A stretch of 64,000 nucleotides of DNA, taken from the NCBI GenBank assembly GCA_942492825.1, contig OW818635.1, positions 682,001-746,000 on the forward strand, written 5' to 3'. A program made the translations under genes and the position numbers. Source of the stretch: GWE2-51-13 sp942492825. Lineage in GTDB: Bacteria > Bacillota_I > Bacilli_A > Erysipelotrichales > Erysipelotrichaceae. Positions 51,383 to 59,355 of this stretch are shown here, one piece after another. Under the pieces are notes generated by a model. It worked only from the letters and a program-made list of their open reading frames with translations. It was not told the DNA's origin and did no database searches. Every line of letters begins with the position of its first letter. Position 1 is the stretch's first letter.

Positions 51383-53450
51383 AGTTGCCTCCGTTGACGA
51401 CACGCATCGCGTTGAGGATCGCTAGAATCGCAACCCCGACATCCGCGAAGACCGCCAACCACATCGAAGCAAATCCTAAGCTACCCAGAACCAAGATTGC
51501 GATTTTGATGGCGAAGACAAAGAATAAGTTCTGTTTTAGAACAGCCATCGTCCGTTTGGACAATCGGACCGCATCACTGATGGCGAGCGGGTTGTCATGG
51601 GTCAACACGACATCCGCGGCTTCCGCCGCCACATCGCTACCACGCGCACCCATCGCCAGGGAAACATCCGCTGCCGCAAGCGCGGCCGCATCATTCATTC
51701 CGTCACCCACAAAGGCGACTTTTATATTTTGCGCTTTGAGTTCTTCGATTTTCGCGACCTTGTCTTCCGGTCGACATTCCGCATCATAACTGTCTAACTT
51801 AAGTTGATCGGATACTGCAGCCGCAACCGATTTGCGATCACCGCTGACCATTCGTATTTTGAGTCCGTCTTGATGCAACCGTCGTACCGCTTCGGCACTT
51901 TCTTCTTTAATTTGGTCTTGCAACAGGATCGTACCGAGGTAATGTTTTTCGGATAATACATGGATAACGGTTTGGTCGGCCAAATCTTCCGGAACTTTAA
52001 TGTTGCGTAAGGATGCCAAACGATCGTTGCCAAGATAATAGGTTTGTCCATCGAAGTCGACATTCAGCCCATACCCAGGCATTTCTTCCATGCGCGTAAC
52101 ACGAGTTAAATCAATTTCTTGGCCGTACGCGTTTAACACAGCTTGTGCTAAGGGATGGGTGGAGGATGCTTCCGCATGGGCGGCGATTTCAAGTAAGCTA
52201 TCCGCATCGATCGTATTGACCAAAATTTGTTCGACCTTGAACTTCCCTTGCGTAAGCGTACCGGTTTTGTCGATCAAGACTTCATCGACTTCCGCTAGTT
52301 TTTGTAACGCGACCCCGCCTTTTACCAAGATCCCTAAACTGGATGCTTTGCCTAAGGCCGCATAAAATCCCAAGGGAATCGATATCACCAAGGCGCAGGG
52401 GCATGAAATAACGAGGAAGATCAACGCACGATGGATTCCGGTGATCCAATCCCCTGTTAAATAACCAACCACAATCGCGGTTAAGACGGCCAATCCGACA
52501 ACGATCGGCGTGTAGACTTTCGCAAACTTGGTGATGAACTTTTCCATCGGCGCTTTTTTACTTGCAGCTTCCTGCACATATGCGATCATTTTTTGAAGGG
52601 TCGAGTCACCGGCTTTTTTCGTGACTTTAAGTAAGAATCGACCTTGTTGGTTAAAGGATCCCGAAGCGATTTCGCTACCGATCGTGATGAAGACCGGCGC
52701 GCTTTCCCCGGTGATCGACGAAGTATCGATACTGCTGTTTCCGTCGATGACGATCCCATCAAGCGGAACCATCGTACCCGGCAAGATCACCAAGGTATCG
52801 CCGAGATAGACATTCTGCGGATCGACTTCGCTGACTTTCTTTCCACGTAACACCATCGCGCTTTGCGGGACGGCTTTGAGCGTAGCCTCGATGGTTTTTC
52901 GGGCTTGGTCGACCGCACGGTCTTGAAGCGTTTCACCAACCCGATAAAAGACCATGACCCCTAACGCTTCCGCTCCATCCCCGATCAACATGGCACCTAA
53001 CGTCGCGATGCCCATCAGAAAGGTCTCGTCAAACCATTCCCCGTTGCGTAAATTATTGATGGCTTGACGTAAGACAGGATAAGCGATAGGAAAGTAAACA
53101 ACCATTAGAAAGTATTCGAAAGGTTTGTAGGTAATGAAGAATGATGCAAGTACAAGAGTAGCGGCTGCGATCAAAGTCCACTCTTGCACGGTAAGTTTCG
53201 CTTTACTTTTATCGACTTCTTGACGTTTCGCATGCAATTGCACGGCTTCGATTTTCGAAATCGCGTTTTGCCATTCGATCCGTTTCGTTTCGTCGAATTT
53301 GATGCCTTCTTTCAACACTAAACTGACGCTACCACGCGCAAAATCGATCTCGGCATTTTGAATGCCTTCTTGTTTATTGAATTCCTTTTCGACTTTCAAT
53401 GCGCAATTAGCGCATGAGAGTCCTTCAATCGTCAGTGTGATGTGTTCCAT
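51363..53450 (-). CDS. cadA: Heavy-metal translocating P-type ATPase (CadA/ZntA type)
   Basis: A 695-residue P1B ATPase. An N-terminal HMA domain carries the metal motif GLSCANCALKV. Transmembrane motif SCPCALVIS (CPC) and the phosphorylation site VLIDKTGTLTQG follow, with TGES, the HP locus in SSTHPLAQAV, and GDGMNDAAALAAADVSLAMG. It should expel zinc, cadmium or lead. The ATG at 53450 follows GGAG and overlaps the ArsR gene by 26 nt, so the two are made as one unit. Confidence 0.93.
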   Translation of the reverse strand: MEHITLTIEGLSCANCALKVEKEFNKQEGIQNAEIDFARGSVSLVLKEGIKFDETKRIEWQNAISKIEAVQLHAKRQEVDKSKAKLTVQEWTLIAAATLVLASFFITYKPFEYFLMVVYFPIAYPVLRQAINNLRNGEWFDETFLMGIATLGAMLIGDGAEALGVMVFYRVGETLQDRAVDQARKTIEATLKAVPQSAMVLRGKKVSEVDPQNVYLGDTLVILPGTMVPLDGIVIDGNSSIDTSSITGESAPVFITIGSEIASGSFNQQGRFLLKVTKKAGDSTLQKMIAYVQEAASKKAPMEKFITKFAKVYTPIVVGLAVLTAIVVGYLTGDWITGIHRALIFLVISCPCALVISIPLGFYAALGKASSLGILVKGGVALQKLAEVDEVLIDKTGTLTQGKFKVEQILVNTIDADSLLEIAAHAEASSTHPLAQAVLNAYGQEIDLTRVTRMEEMPGYGLNVDFDGQTYYLGNDRLASLRNIKVPEDLADQTVIHVLSEKHYLGTILLQDQIKEESAEAVRRLHQDGLKIRMVSGDRKSVAAAVSDQLKLDSYDAECRPEDKVAKIEELKAQNIKVAFVGDGMNDAAALAAADVSLAMGARGSDVAAEAADVVLTHDNPLAISDAVRLSKRTMAVLKQNLFFVFAIKIAILVLGSLGFASMWLAVFADVGVAILAILNAMRVVNGGNYALDGH

Positions 53451-53799
53451 ATTGTTCTCCGATATGTTGCTTGGCCGTCGTAAAGATCGTATCGACATGA
53501 GTATCGTCGAAGATGTAGAAGACATGCTTCCCACGCTTGATCCCTTTGACCAAGCGAGCGGCTTTCAAATCCGCCAACTGATGGCTGATCGCCGAGGGAC
53601 TCATACCCAAGGCCGCCGATAAATCCGCGACGCATAACTCGCCCGAATGCAAAGTCATCAAAACCCGTAACCGAGTCGGATCGGCCAACATCTTAAAGAG
53701 TTGGCTGAGTTCTTCGATCTCGGTATCATTACTTTGTTCGCGGAGTACTTTTTCCACAAGTTCGGGATGGTGGGGTTGAATGATCCTACGATTGTCCAT
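53425..53799 (-). CDS. ArsR/SmtB-family metal-responsive repressor (CadC/CzrA-like)
   Basis: A 124-residue winged-helix repressor. The recognition helix reads LSAALGMSPSAISHQLADLK. The alpha-3 site has ELCVADLS with a single cysteine. The alpha-5 zinc site is visible in DDTHVDTIFTTAKQHIGE (Asp-X-His ... His-X2-Glu), typical of SmtB/CzrA zinc sensors. It precedes and overlaps the metal ATPase gene, and an SmtB-type palindrome lies in its promoter. Confidence 0.92.
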   Translation of the reverse strand: MDNRRIIQPHHPELVEKVLREQSNDTEIEELSQLFKMLADPTRLRVLMTLHSGELCVADLSAALGMSPSAISHQLADLKAARLVKGIKRGKHVFYIFDDTHVDTIFTTAKQHIGEQYGTHHTDD

Positions 53800-53813
53800 T
53801 GCGTTTCCTCATA

Positions 53814-53835
53814 CATATGAACAGTTGCTCATATG
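53814..53835 (-). promoter_or_regulatory. SmtB/CadC-type operator
   Basis: CATATGAACA (53814-53823), GT and TGCTCATATG (53826-53835) form an imperfect 10-2-10 palindrome with one mismatched pair. The TGAACA/TGTTCA core is the classical ArsR/SmtB operator. It follows a TATACT -10 element (near 53843-53851 on the minus strand), so bound repressor would block initiation. Confidence 0.8.
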
Positions 53836-53873
53836 TTCATCTATAGTATACTCTTTTTCGATTGAAAGTAAAC

Positions 53874-53898
53874 AGAAAAAAACGACGTTCGCGTCGTT
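53874..53898 (-). terminator. Terminator of the TauE/SafE-VOC unit
   Basis: AACGACG/CGTCGTT with a CGAA loop is followed by TTTTTTTC on the minus strand. Confidence 0.85.
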
Positions 53899-53903
53899 TC
53901 CGT

Positions 53904-54269
53904 TTATCGTTTCGGCAAAATTTCGAGCCAATATCCATCTGGATCGGTGATGAAGTACAATCCCATCGCCGTGTTCTCAAACGCGATACATCCCATCTCC
54001 GCATGCCGGGCATGCAGCGCGTCATATTCGTCAGTCACAAAGGCGACATGGAATTCCTCATCCCCTAAATCGTAGGGTTCGGTGCGATCACGCATCCAGG
54101 TCAGTTCCAGTTGGAAGGTTTCCTTTTCATCCGCTAAGTAGACTAGTTTAAAACTCTCGTCCTTCGCGACCTTCTCCCGTACGACATGCAAATTGAGTGC
54201 GGTTTTGTAGAAATCCAGCGACTTCTGAAGGTCCAAAACATTGAAGTTGATATGCGCAAACGTAATCAT
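53904..54269 (-). CDS. gloA: VOC-family glyoxalase I-like protein
   Basis: A 121-residue vicinal-oxygen-chelate protein. The metal ligands fit glyoxalase I: the histidine in FAHINFNVLD, the glutamate in TFQLELTWM, the histidine in EEFHVAFVTD and the glutamate in DPDGYWLEIL. Typical length for lactoylglutathione lyase, which converts the methylglyoxal-thiol adduct. The ATG at 54269 follows GTAAGGAGG. Thiol use in this organism is unknown, so the substrate may differ. Confidence 0.85.
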   Translation of the reverse strand: MITFAHINFNVLDLQKSLDFYKTALNLHVVREKVAKDESFKLVYLADEKETFQLELTWMRDRTEPYDLGDEEFHVAFVTDEYDALHARHAEMGCIAFENTAMGLYFITDPDGYWLEILPKR

Positions 54270-54282
54270 CGGTTGTTCCTCC

Positions 54283-55020
54283 TTACAATACATCCAGTAT
54301 CATTTTAACAAACAACATCCCTAATACAAACAATAAGACCGGTCGAATGACTTTCGCGCCGTGTTTGATCGCATAGACCGCTCCCAATCGACTCCCGATG
54401 ATCGAACAGATCGCCGCCGGAATCGCGATTTCAAACAAAACATTTCCCGACATCAAGAAGACAAACATCGCAGCCAAATTACTGGCGAGATTGACGACTT
54501 TCGCCGTCCCGGAGGCTCGGGTAAAATCGACATGCATGAAGGTCACGTAGCAGAAAATCAACAGGCTGCCGGTCCCCGGTCCGAGAAAACCGTCATACAT
54601 CCCGATCACAAACGCGATCAGAACGCCTAACGGTATCTTGATGTCCATTTCCGAAACGACGACATTCTTCTTACGTAGGAAGAGAAATGCGGCCATCAAA
54701 GGCAAGATAACGATCAGAATCTTCTTCAGATAAATCCCATCGACCAATAATGTCAACGATGCCCCAAGATAACTTGCCACCAGCGCCGTCAGTGCGGAAA
54801 CGATGGCTAACTTTTTGAGATATTGGTCCTTCTGGATATACTTGAAGGTCGCCATGATCGCGCCGAAGCTGGATGAGAATTTATTGGTGCCCAACGCTTG
54901 ATGCATGGGAATCCCTGCCATCGTATACGCCGGCAACGAAATCAATCCGCCGCCACCCGCGATCGAATCCACGAATCCCGCCAAGAACACCAAAGGTAAT
55001 ACGATCGCCAAACGTTCCAT
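54283..55020 (-). CDS. TauE/SafE (TSUP) family anion exporter
   Basis: A 245-residue, about eight-helix membrane protein. The family start is AGFVDSIAGGGGLISLPAYTMAGIPMHQALGTNKF, and the second repeat has IGMYDGFLGPGTGSLLIF and RASGTAKVVNLASN. Such proteins export sulfite, sulfoacetate or related organosulfur anions. It begins the unit that continues with the VOC gene 13 nt later. Confidence 0.92.
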   Translation of the reverse strand: MERLAIVLPLVFLAGFVDSIAGGGGLISLPAYTMAGIPMHQALGTNKFSSSFGAIMATFKYIQKDQYLKKLAIVSALTALVASYLGASLTLLVDGIYLKKILIVILPLMAAFLFLRKKNVVVSEMDIKIPLGVLIAFVIGMYDGFLGPGTGSLLIFCYVTFMHVDFTRASGTAKVVNLASNLAAMFVFLMSGNVLFEIAIPAAICSIIGSRLGAVYAIKHGAKVIRPVLLFVLGMLFVKMILDVL

Positions 55021-55091
55021 ACAAGCTCCGCCTTTTTCCCGATTATCATACCACAGGTCGATTCCTTTGCGCTTTCAGTTTCGATTTTTGG

Positions 55092-55097
55092 TATAAT
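55092..55097 (+). promoter_or_regulatory. mscL promoter (extended -10)
   Basis: TATAAT preceded by TGG (extended -10), 18 nt before the ATG at 55116. No clear -35. Confidence 0.55.
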
Positions 55098-55115
55098 ATT
55101 CGGCGGAGGTATCTT

Positions 55116-55520
55116 ATGAAAATCGTCAAAGAGTTTAAGGAATTCGCCATGCGCGGCAACGTCATCGATCTTGCGGTCGGGGTCGTCATCGGGGGTGCGT
55201 TCGGTAAGATCGTCACTTCCTTGGTCAACGATATCATCATGCCCTTGATCGGCGTACTTACGGGCGGCGTCAACTTCTCGGAATTGAAACTGATTTTGGT
55301 TGCGGAAGGCGCAAAACCCGAAGTCGCGCTGTTTTACGGAAAGTTCATCCAAAACATCGTCGATTTCCTGATTATCGCGGTCTCGATCTTCATCGTCATC
55401 AAAGCGCTCAACGCGACCAAGAAGAAAGTCGAACGTGCGGCCGTCGTCACAGCCGAAGCCGTGGCGGATCCGCAGATCGCGCTGTTGGAAGATATTCGGA
55501 ATTTGTTACGTAAAAAGTAA
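55116..55520 (+). CDS. mscL: Large-conductance mechanosensitive channel MscL
   Basis: A 134-residue channel that opens under membrane tension to release solutes during hypo-osmotic shock. The start EFKEFAMRGNVIDLAVGVVIGGAFGKIVTSLV is the family signature, and the second helix is NIVDFLIIAVSIFIVIKALN. The C-terminal bundle ends LLEDIRNLLRKK. The ATG at 55116 follows GGAGG; the longer frame is antisense to the TauE gene. Confidence 0.97.
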   Translation: MKIVKEFKEFAMRGNVIDLAVGVVIGGAFGKIVTSLVNDIIMPLIGVLTGGVNFSELKLILVAEGAKPEVALFYGKFIQNIVDFLIIAVSIFIVIKALNATKKKVERAAVVTAEAVADPQIALLEDIRNLLRKK

Positions 55521-55522
55521 GA

Positions 55523-55542
55523 AAAGGGCGCTGCCCTTTTTT
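55523..55542 (+). terminator. Bidirectional terminator after mscL
   Basis: AAAAGGGC/GCCCTTTT with a GCT loop, followed by TT on the plus strand and also preceded by a T-rich strand for the convergent lipoprotein gene. Confidence 0.8.
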
Positions 55543-57055
55543 AGTCGAAGATGGTCAGATTTTTTGCGTGGATCTCACGATACGGGATTGAAAATCTTAC
55601 CGACTTGATGTCATGATCGACTATCGCAGACGCGAAGAATTCGATGGAATCCGCAGATAATCGGAAACTCAGGTTTCGCAACATCGGCGCTTGAAAAATC
55701 TCCGCATCCAATTTCAACATACTCAGCGCCTCTTTTAAGCGATAGGATACCAGTCCTTGATAATCGTAATCCGTTACAAAGATATCCTTCAGCGTAAGTT
55801 TTTTGTTGTTTTCATCATAGACATCATAGATCTCTGCGTACGTGTGCGGACCGACGTCATAAAAATACCAATCACCTACCGTATCCTCATATATCTCTTC
55901 CGTGAGTTGATACGCAACCATCCAAGTATTAATTACCGTGTATTTGTTGACATTTGAAGCCGTGACATTGACAAATGCACGTTTGACAGTCGGAAGTATA
56001 GTTAACGACTCCTGGATAAAGGACCGGATACGTTGCTTCGCTGCTTCGACTTTTCCAACATAAAACGAAGACAATCCCTCTCGATGTCGCGTGTTTGCTC
56101 GGATCCATGGATTCTTCTCTTGGATCGTGGTCGTAGAAACGACTTCATTTTTAGCTTCAACCAAGAAAAATCGTTTTTCGATGACATCGTTCTCAAAAAT
56201 CGTCGAATCAGCATCGAAGCGATGCGCCAACGCAATGGATGAGCCGAGTTCTGTATAATACAACGGAATCCGAAATGGTTGAAGTTTCGTATCCAATTCC
56301 GGTGTATTCATATCAAATACCAAGATGATTCCGCTCTCGTCCAAATAGAAGTTCTGACTTCCACGGATTTCCGTAAACGGGGCGACGATCTCCGGTAAAT
56401 AAGGGTTATAATCGACAGATTCGTAGTCATTGGACCAAAAGAGTTGCTTATGTATCAATGGCAACAATAGCTTCGGAATATCCGCATCATCCGTCAACAC
56501 ATCGGAAAGAGATAAACGATTTCCGGTATTCAAATCAAAGTTCAATCCCTCGCTCACTGAATATGAATATGTTGTCTTTTCCAGTTCAAATTGGACATCC
56601 GCATTGAACATAATTGATAGTATCCGATTTTGATTGTACATCGTATAGGCATCAATGACGACACTTTTTGCTTGTTTAAGGGTTAGCGGTATCCGCGTGT
56701 CCATTCCGCGATATGCGGGAGCAGCATCGCGGTCGCGATAGCGAAACATTTTCGTAATCGCGCTTCTTAACTCGTCATTGATCTTGTTTTCGACTACGGT
56801 ATCAGTCAATCCGTCGATCTCCACGTATCTTCCCGTGACGATCACTTCACCGAGAATTTCGCGATAATTGACTGTGATCGGATTTACGGTGACGACATCA
56901 TACGTTGATGGATAGGATACGCTTTGTCCCTGTGGTTTAGGCATTGGGTCAGAGACATGCAGGAAATCATTGTTGTCCGGAACCGGGTCAGTCTTTTGAA
57001 CACATCCACTCAAAAACAAGATCGTAATCAGAAATATCTTAACGAACTTTAACAT
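55541..57055 (-). CDS. DUF3298-type lipoprotein (RsiV-like domains)
   Basis: A 504-residue secreted lipoprotein. The ATG at 57055 begins LKFVKIFLITILFLSGC, a signal peptide with lipobox LSGC; GAGG lies 9 nt upstream. The mature protein has a PdaC/DUF4163-like segment (about 50-160), a DUF3298-like C-domain about residues 160-260 (GIILVFDMNTPELDTKLQPF) and a second, similar half (about 320-500). In B. subtilis RsiV the DUF3298 domain binds lysozyme, but here there is no sigma-factor link. It overlaps the PstS-like gene by 17 nt, so the two lipoproteins are co-expressed. Confidence 0.75.
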   Translation of the reverse strand: MLKFVKIFLITILFLSGCVQKTDPVPDNNDFLHVSDPMPKPQGQSVSYPSTYDVVTVNPITVNYREILGEVIVTGRYVEIDGLTDTVVENKINDELRSAITKMFRYRDRDAAPAYRGMDTRIPLTLKQAKSVVIDAYTMYNQNRILSIMFNADVQFELEKTTYSYSVSEGLNFDLNTGNRLSLSDVLTDDADIPKLLLPLIHKQLFWSNDYESVDYNPYLPEIVAPFTEIRGSQNFYLDESGIILVFDMNTPELDTKLQPFRIPLYYTELGSSIALAHRFDADSTIFENDVIEKRFFLVEAKNEVVSTTTIQEKNPWIRANTRHREGLSSFYVGKVEAAKQRIRSFIQESLTILPTVKRAFVNVTASNVNKYTVINTWMVAYQLTEEIYEDTVGDWYFYDVGPHTYAEIYDVYDENNKKLTLKDIFVTDYDYQGLVSYRLKEALSMLKLDAEIFQAPMLRNLSFRLSADSIEFFASAIVDHDIKSVRFSIPYREIHAKNLTIFD

Positions 57056-57914
57056 AACCCGCATCCTCGACCAATTTTTGGCCATCCGGAGAATCGATCC
57101 AAGCGACGACTTTCCGTACCGCACTCTTGGCTTTCTCGTCATTGCGGAAAACCATGAAATAGTTGGTCGTCAAAGGGTAAGTTTTCGATTCGATGGTTGT
57201 TTTATCCGGATACACACCGTCCACTTTCAATAATTTAACATCGTCGTTCTTCCACATGTCCGTGACATAGTAATAGTAGGAATACCCGATCGCGGATTCT
57301 TCGTTCTTGTAGGTTGCCAAGACTTCGATAAGTTCACCCATCCCCGCCGGCATCATTTCGGTCGGCGCAGCCATGGGCGTCAAATTCTTCATGACCAACT
57401 CCAAAAATCCGGTCTGGCTACCGGAGTTAACCGGTCGTTGGTAGGCATGGATTGGCACGTCGTTGCCCTCGACTTCTTTCCAGTTTTTGATATCACCGGT
57501 ATAGATCTCTTGGATTTGCTCGAGCTTCAAATTCTCGACCGGATTATCCGCATCCGTAAGAAAGACAAATCCTTCCGAAGTAAACGGAACGACGATCATT
57601 TCAACATCCCACATCTGTGCAAGAGCCAGCTCGTCGGCTGAAGGACCGGTAACGAAAATCAGGTCCGTCTTCCCTTGAATCAGATTGACATATGCTTGGT
57701 GGGTTTTATTATGGAGGATTTTCGTTCGACAAGTTTCCAAACTCGAATCCGTCAGTTTCGCGCACAAGGCTTCGGAAAACGGAATCGTGACGGTCGAACC
57801 GTCGACACGTAAATACTCGTCCAACTCGAAAATCGGACGTTTCACTTGCGTCGGACCACCCGTACATGCGCTCATCAATAAAACCAAACAACAAATATAT
57901 ATGATCTTCCTCAT
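57039..57914 (-). CDS. PstS-like phosphate-binding lipoprotein
   Basis: A 291-residue solute-binding lipoprotein of the PBP-like PstS group. The signal ends LLMSAC, followed by CTGGPTQ. The phosphate-binding pattern is visible: GSTVTIPFSEAL (first loop), a DLIFVTGPS segment and NSGSQTGFLELV (the RxxxSGT-like site). Later, AIGYSYYYYVTDM and PLTTNYFMVF are typical of PstS. No pstC, pstA or pstB genes are near. A Fur-type box covers its promoter, and it is followed by the DUF3298 lipoprotein gene. It may bind phosphate or another oxyanion and act as a sensor or scaffold. Confidence 0.82.
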   Translation of the reverse strand: MRKIIYICCLVLLMSACTGGPTQVKRPIFELDEYLRVDGSTVTIPFSEALCAKLTDSSLETCRTKILHNKTHQAYVNLIQGKTDLIFVTGPSADELALAQMWDVEMIVVPFTSEGFVFLTDADNPVENLKLEQIQEIYTGDIKNWKEVEGNDVPIHAYQRPVNSGSQTGFLELVMKNLTPMAAPTEMMPAGMGELIEVLATYKNEESAIGYSYYYYVTDMWKNDDVKLLKVDGVYPDKTTIESKTYPLTTNYFMVFRNDEKAKSAVRKVVAWIDSPDGQKLVEDAGYVKVR

Positions 57915-57950
57915 AGTCCACCCTCCTATGGTTGTATACGTATCTTTGTT

Positions 57951-57980
57951 TGATAATGATTATCTATGAGTTTATGTCAA
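57951..57980 (-). promoter_or_regulatory. Fur/PerR-type box over the PstS-like promoter
   Basis: TGATAAT-G-ATTATCT (57951-57965) matches the 7-1-7 Fur-family consensus TGATAAT-N-ATTATCA with one mismatch. On the minus strand it covers CATTAT (57953-57958), the -10 partner of a perfect TTGACA (57975-57980) with a 16-bp spacer. A bound Fur-family repressor would occlude the promoter. Confidence 0.65.
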
Positions 57981-58616
57981 AGCAACAACAATTATTCTTT
58001 CTTGGTTTGTGTTGTTATCCTAGATTTACGTATATTATACACCAACCTAAGTTAACGGAAATCGCTAAAATCTATATAAAATTCGATTCCCTGTCTTAAT
58101 TGTGATCCGGTTTCATAAAGTGACATGTTCTCTTTTGAATCAATGTATATGATACCAATACTTTTCACATTATTCTTAAGATCAGAATATACAAGAATCT
58201 TAATACAGAGATACTTTTGTGACACCAAATTTTCATCGCGTAACACAATCGGTTTTAACTCAATGCTCATCGATGTAATGGATGTGTTTCAATGGATTCC
58301 TCCGTTACCTACACTTTGAACTAGAGATTCAAAACACTCGATCGCTATTACTGTGATGTTCTCTCGAAAACGTTGAATCGGTATCTTGCACTCAAAGTAT
58401 TTATGTATCGGCTCGTCGGAATGAACAACCAAGAGTAGTTGAAAGTCTTCCTTATAAAACAAAGGGACTCATGATTTCTGTTAAAAACAAAAGTGTGAAA
58501 TGCGGAACCTAATGATGATCTAAAATTTTAGAATCTGTAGGATCTGATATGCCGATGAACACTTAGTTTTTTTGAATTTTAAGCTTCCTAACTTTAGAAT
58601 TAAGGAAGTTGATATC
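57981..58616. other. AT-rich 0.64-kb region without a convincing gene
   Basis: This gap is clearly richer in A+T than the flanks. It holds one 72-codon ORF (58052-58270, minus) without a ribosome-binding site, and homopolymer-rich sequence such as TTTTTTTGAATTTTAAG near the tetR end. No RNA gene, clear terminator or repeat was recognised. It may be a decayed gene or the edge of a recent insertion. Confidence 0.5.
58052..58270 (-). CDS. Doubtful 72-codon ORF
   Basis: The frame starts MSIELKPIVLRDEN and contains LCIKILVYSDL and GIIYIDSKENMSLYE, which looks protein-like. There is no Shine-Dalgarno site before the ATG (CATTACATCG) and no recognisable domain. It could be a remnant of a longer gene in the AT-rich gap or a chance ORF. 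Confidence 0.2.
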   Translation of the reverse strand: MSIELKPIVLRDENLVSQKYLCIKILVYSDLKNNVKSIGIIYIDSKENMSLYETGSQLRQGIEFYIDFSDFR

Positions 58617-59237
58617 TCAGACTATTTTTTTATAGTTCGCCAAAAAGGTCGCAACTATTTCCATCAGTAATGCATCGATTTGTTTCAGGCTTTCCCCATC
58701 AGTGAATAAAGCCGGATATGTCAGGCATCCTTCAACCATGCCATAGAAAATTCGAGCGGTAAGTTCAGGGGACTGAAAACTTAGTTTTTGATCTTCCTTG
58801 GCATCGTTAAGCCAAATGATGAACGCTTTATGTGGCTCAAACTTGCTTCGCGTTTTCTTGCCAAATTCGATATTCATCAGGAAAACGGAAGTGAAGAGCT
58901 TTGACAACCCTCTTCGGATAGGATCATTAATCAAAAAAAGTTCTGCTTTCGCAAATTCCACAAGTTGTAATTCTAGGGATATCTCTGAAGAATAGCGTAT
59001 CGGTTTGATTTCGTCGCGTTGTTTCAGAAAGTCAGCGACGATTGCCTGAAAAAGGATTTCCTTACTCGGAAAATGGTTATAGACCGTACGTTTGGATACT
59101 CCGGCGACTTCCGCAATGCGATCCATACTGGATGCATCAAATCCGTGACTCGTGAACACCTTGATCGCACCCTTCAAAATCGCTTCATGTTTTAGACTGG
59201 TATCCCTTATTTTTCTAACTTTTCCTATTTCATCCAC
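58617..59237 (-). CDS. TetR-family transcriptional repressor
   Basis: A 206-residue TetR/AcrR-type regulator. The DNA-binding domain (about 15-60) reads AIKVFTSHGFDASSMDRIAEVAGVSKRTVYNHFPSKEILFQ, a classical TetR helix-turn-helix. The start is a GTG at 59237 with GGAGG 8 nt upstream. The C-terminal ligand domain is variable. It is divergent from the DUF4386 gene, and the intergenic region has two TACACT-N4-AGTRTA palindromes, so it probably controls itself and the DUF4386 unit. The effector is unknown. Confidence 0.93.
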   Translation of the reverse strand: MDEIGKVRKIRDTSLKHEAILKGAIKVFTSHGFDASSMDRIAEVAGVSKRTVYNHFPSKEILFQAIVADFLKQRDEIKPIRYSSEISLELQLVEFAKAELFLINDPIRRGLSKLFTSVFLMNIEFGKKTRSKFEPHKAFIIWLNDAKEDQKLSFQSPELTARIFYGMVEGCLTYPALFTDGESLKQIDALLMEIVATFLANYKKIV

Positions 59238-59250
59238 AGTGAATCCTCCA

Positions 59251-59278
59251 ATTTTATTAAATACACTATTAAGTGTAA
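59251..59278 (-). promoter_or_regulatory. tetR promoter with operator O1
   Basis: TTACAC (59273-59278), a 16-bp spacer and TAAAAT (59251-59256) on the minus strand. The perfect palindrome TACACT-ATTA-AGTGTA (59262-59277) overlaps the -35 and spacer, which implies autorepression. Confidence 0.6.
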
Positions 59279-59285
59279 TTTAATA

Positions 59286-59317
59286 TTGACATTCATTAAA
59301 CTACACTGTACAGTATA
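59286..59317 (+). promoter_or_regulatory. DUF4386 promoter with operator O2
   Basis: TTGACA (59286-59291), a 17-bp spacer and TACAGT (59309-59314). TACACT-GTAC-AGTATA (59302-59317) overlaps the -10 and repeats the O1 pattern with one change. O1 and O2 centres are 40 bp apart, about four helical turns. Confidence 0.65.
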
Positions 59318-59355
59318 TTATATGCTAAACAAAAAAGCAAGATTTGGAGGATAGT

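Noticed and set aside
58560..58616. Weak hairpin CTTCCT/AGGAAG after tetR
   Set aside because: A 6-bp stem with a 13-nt loop and no adjacent T-tract; too weak to call a terminator.
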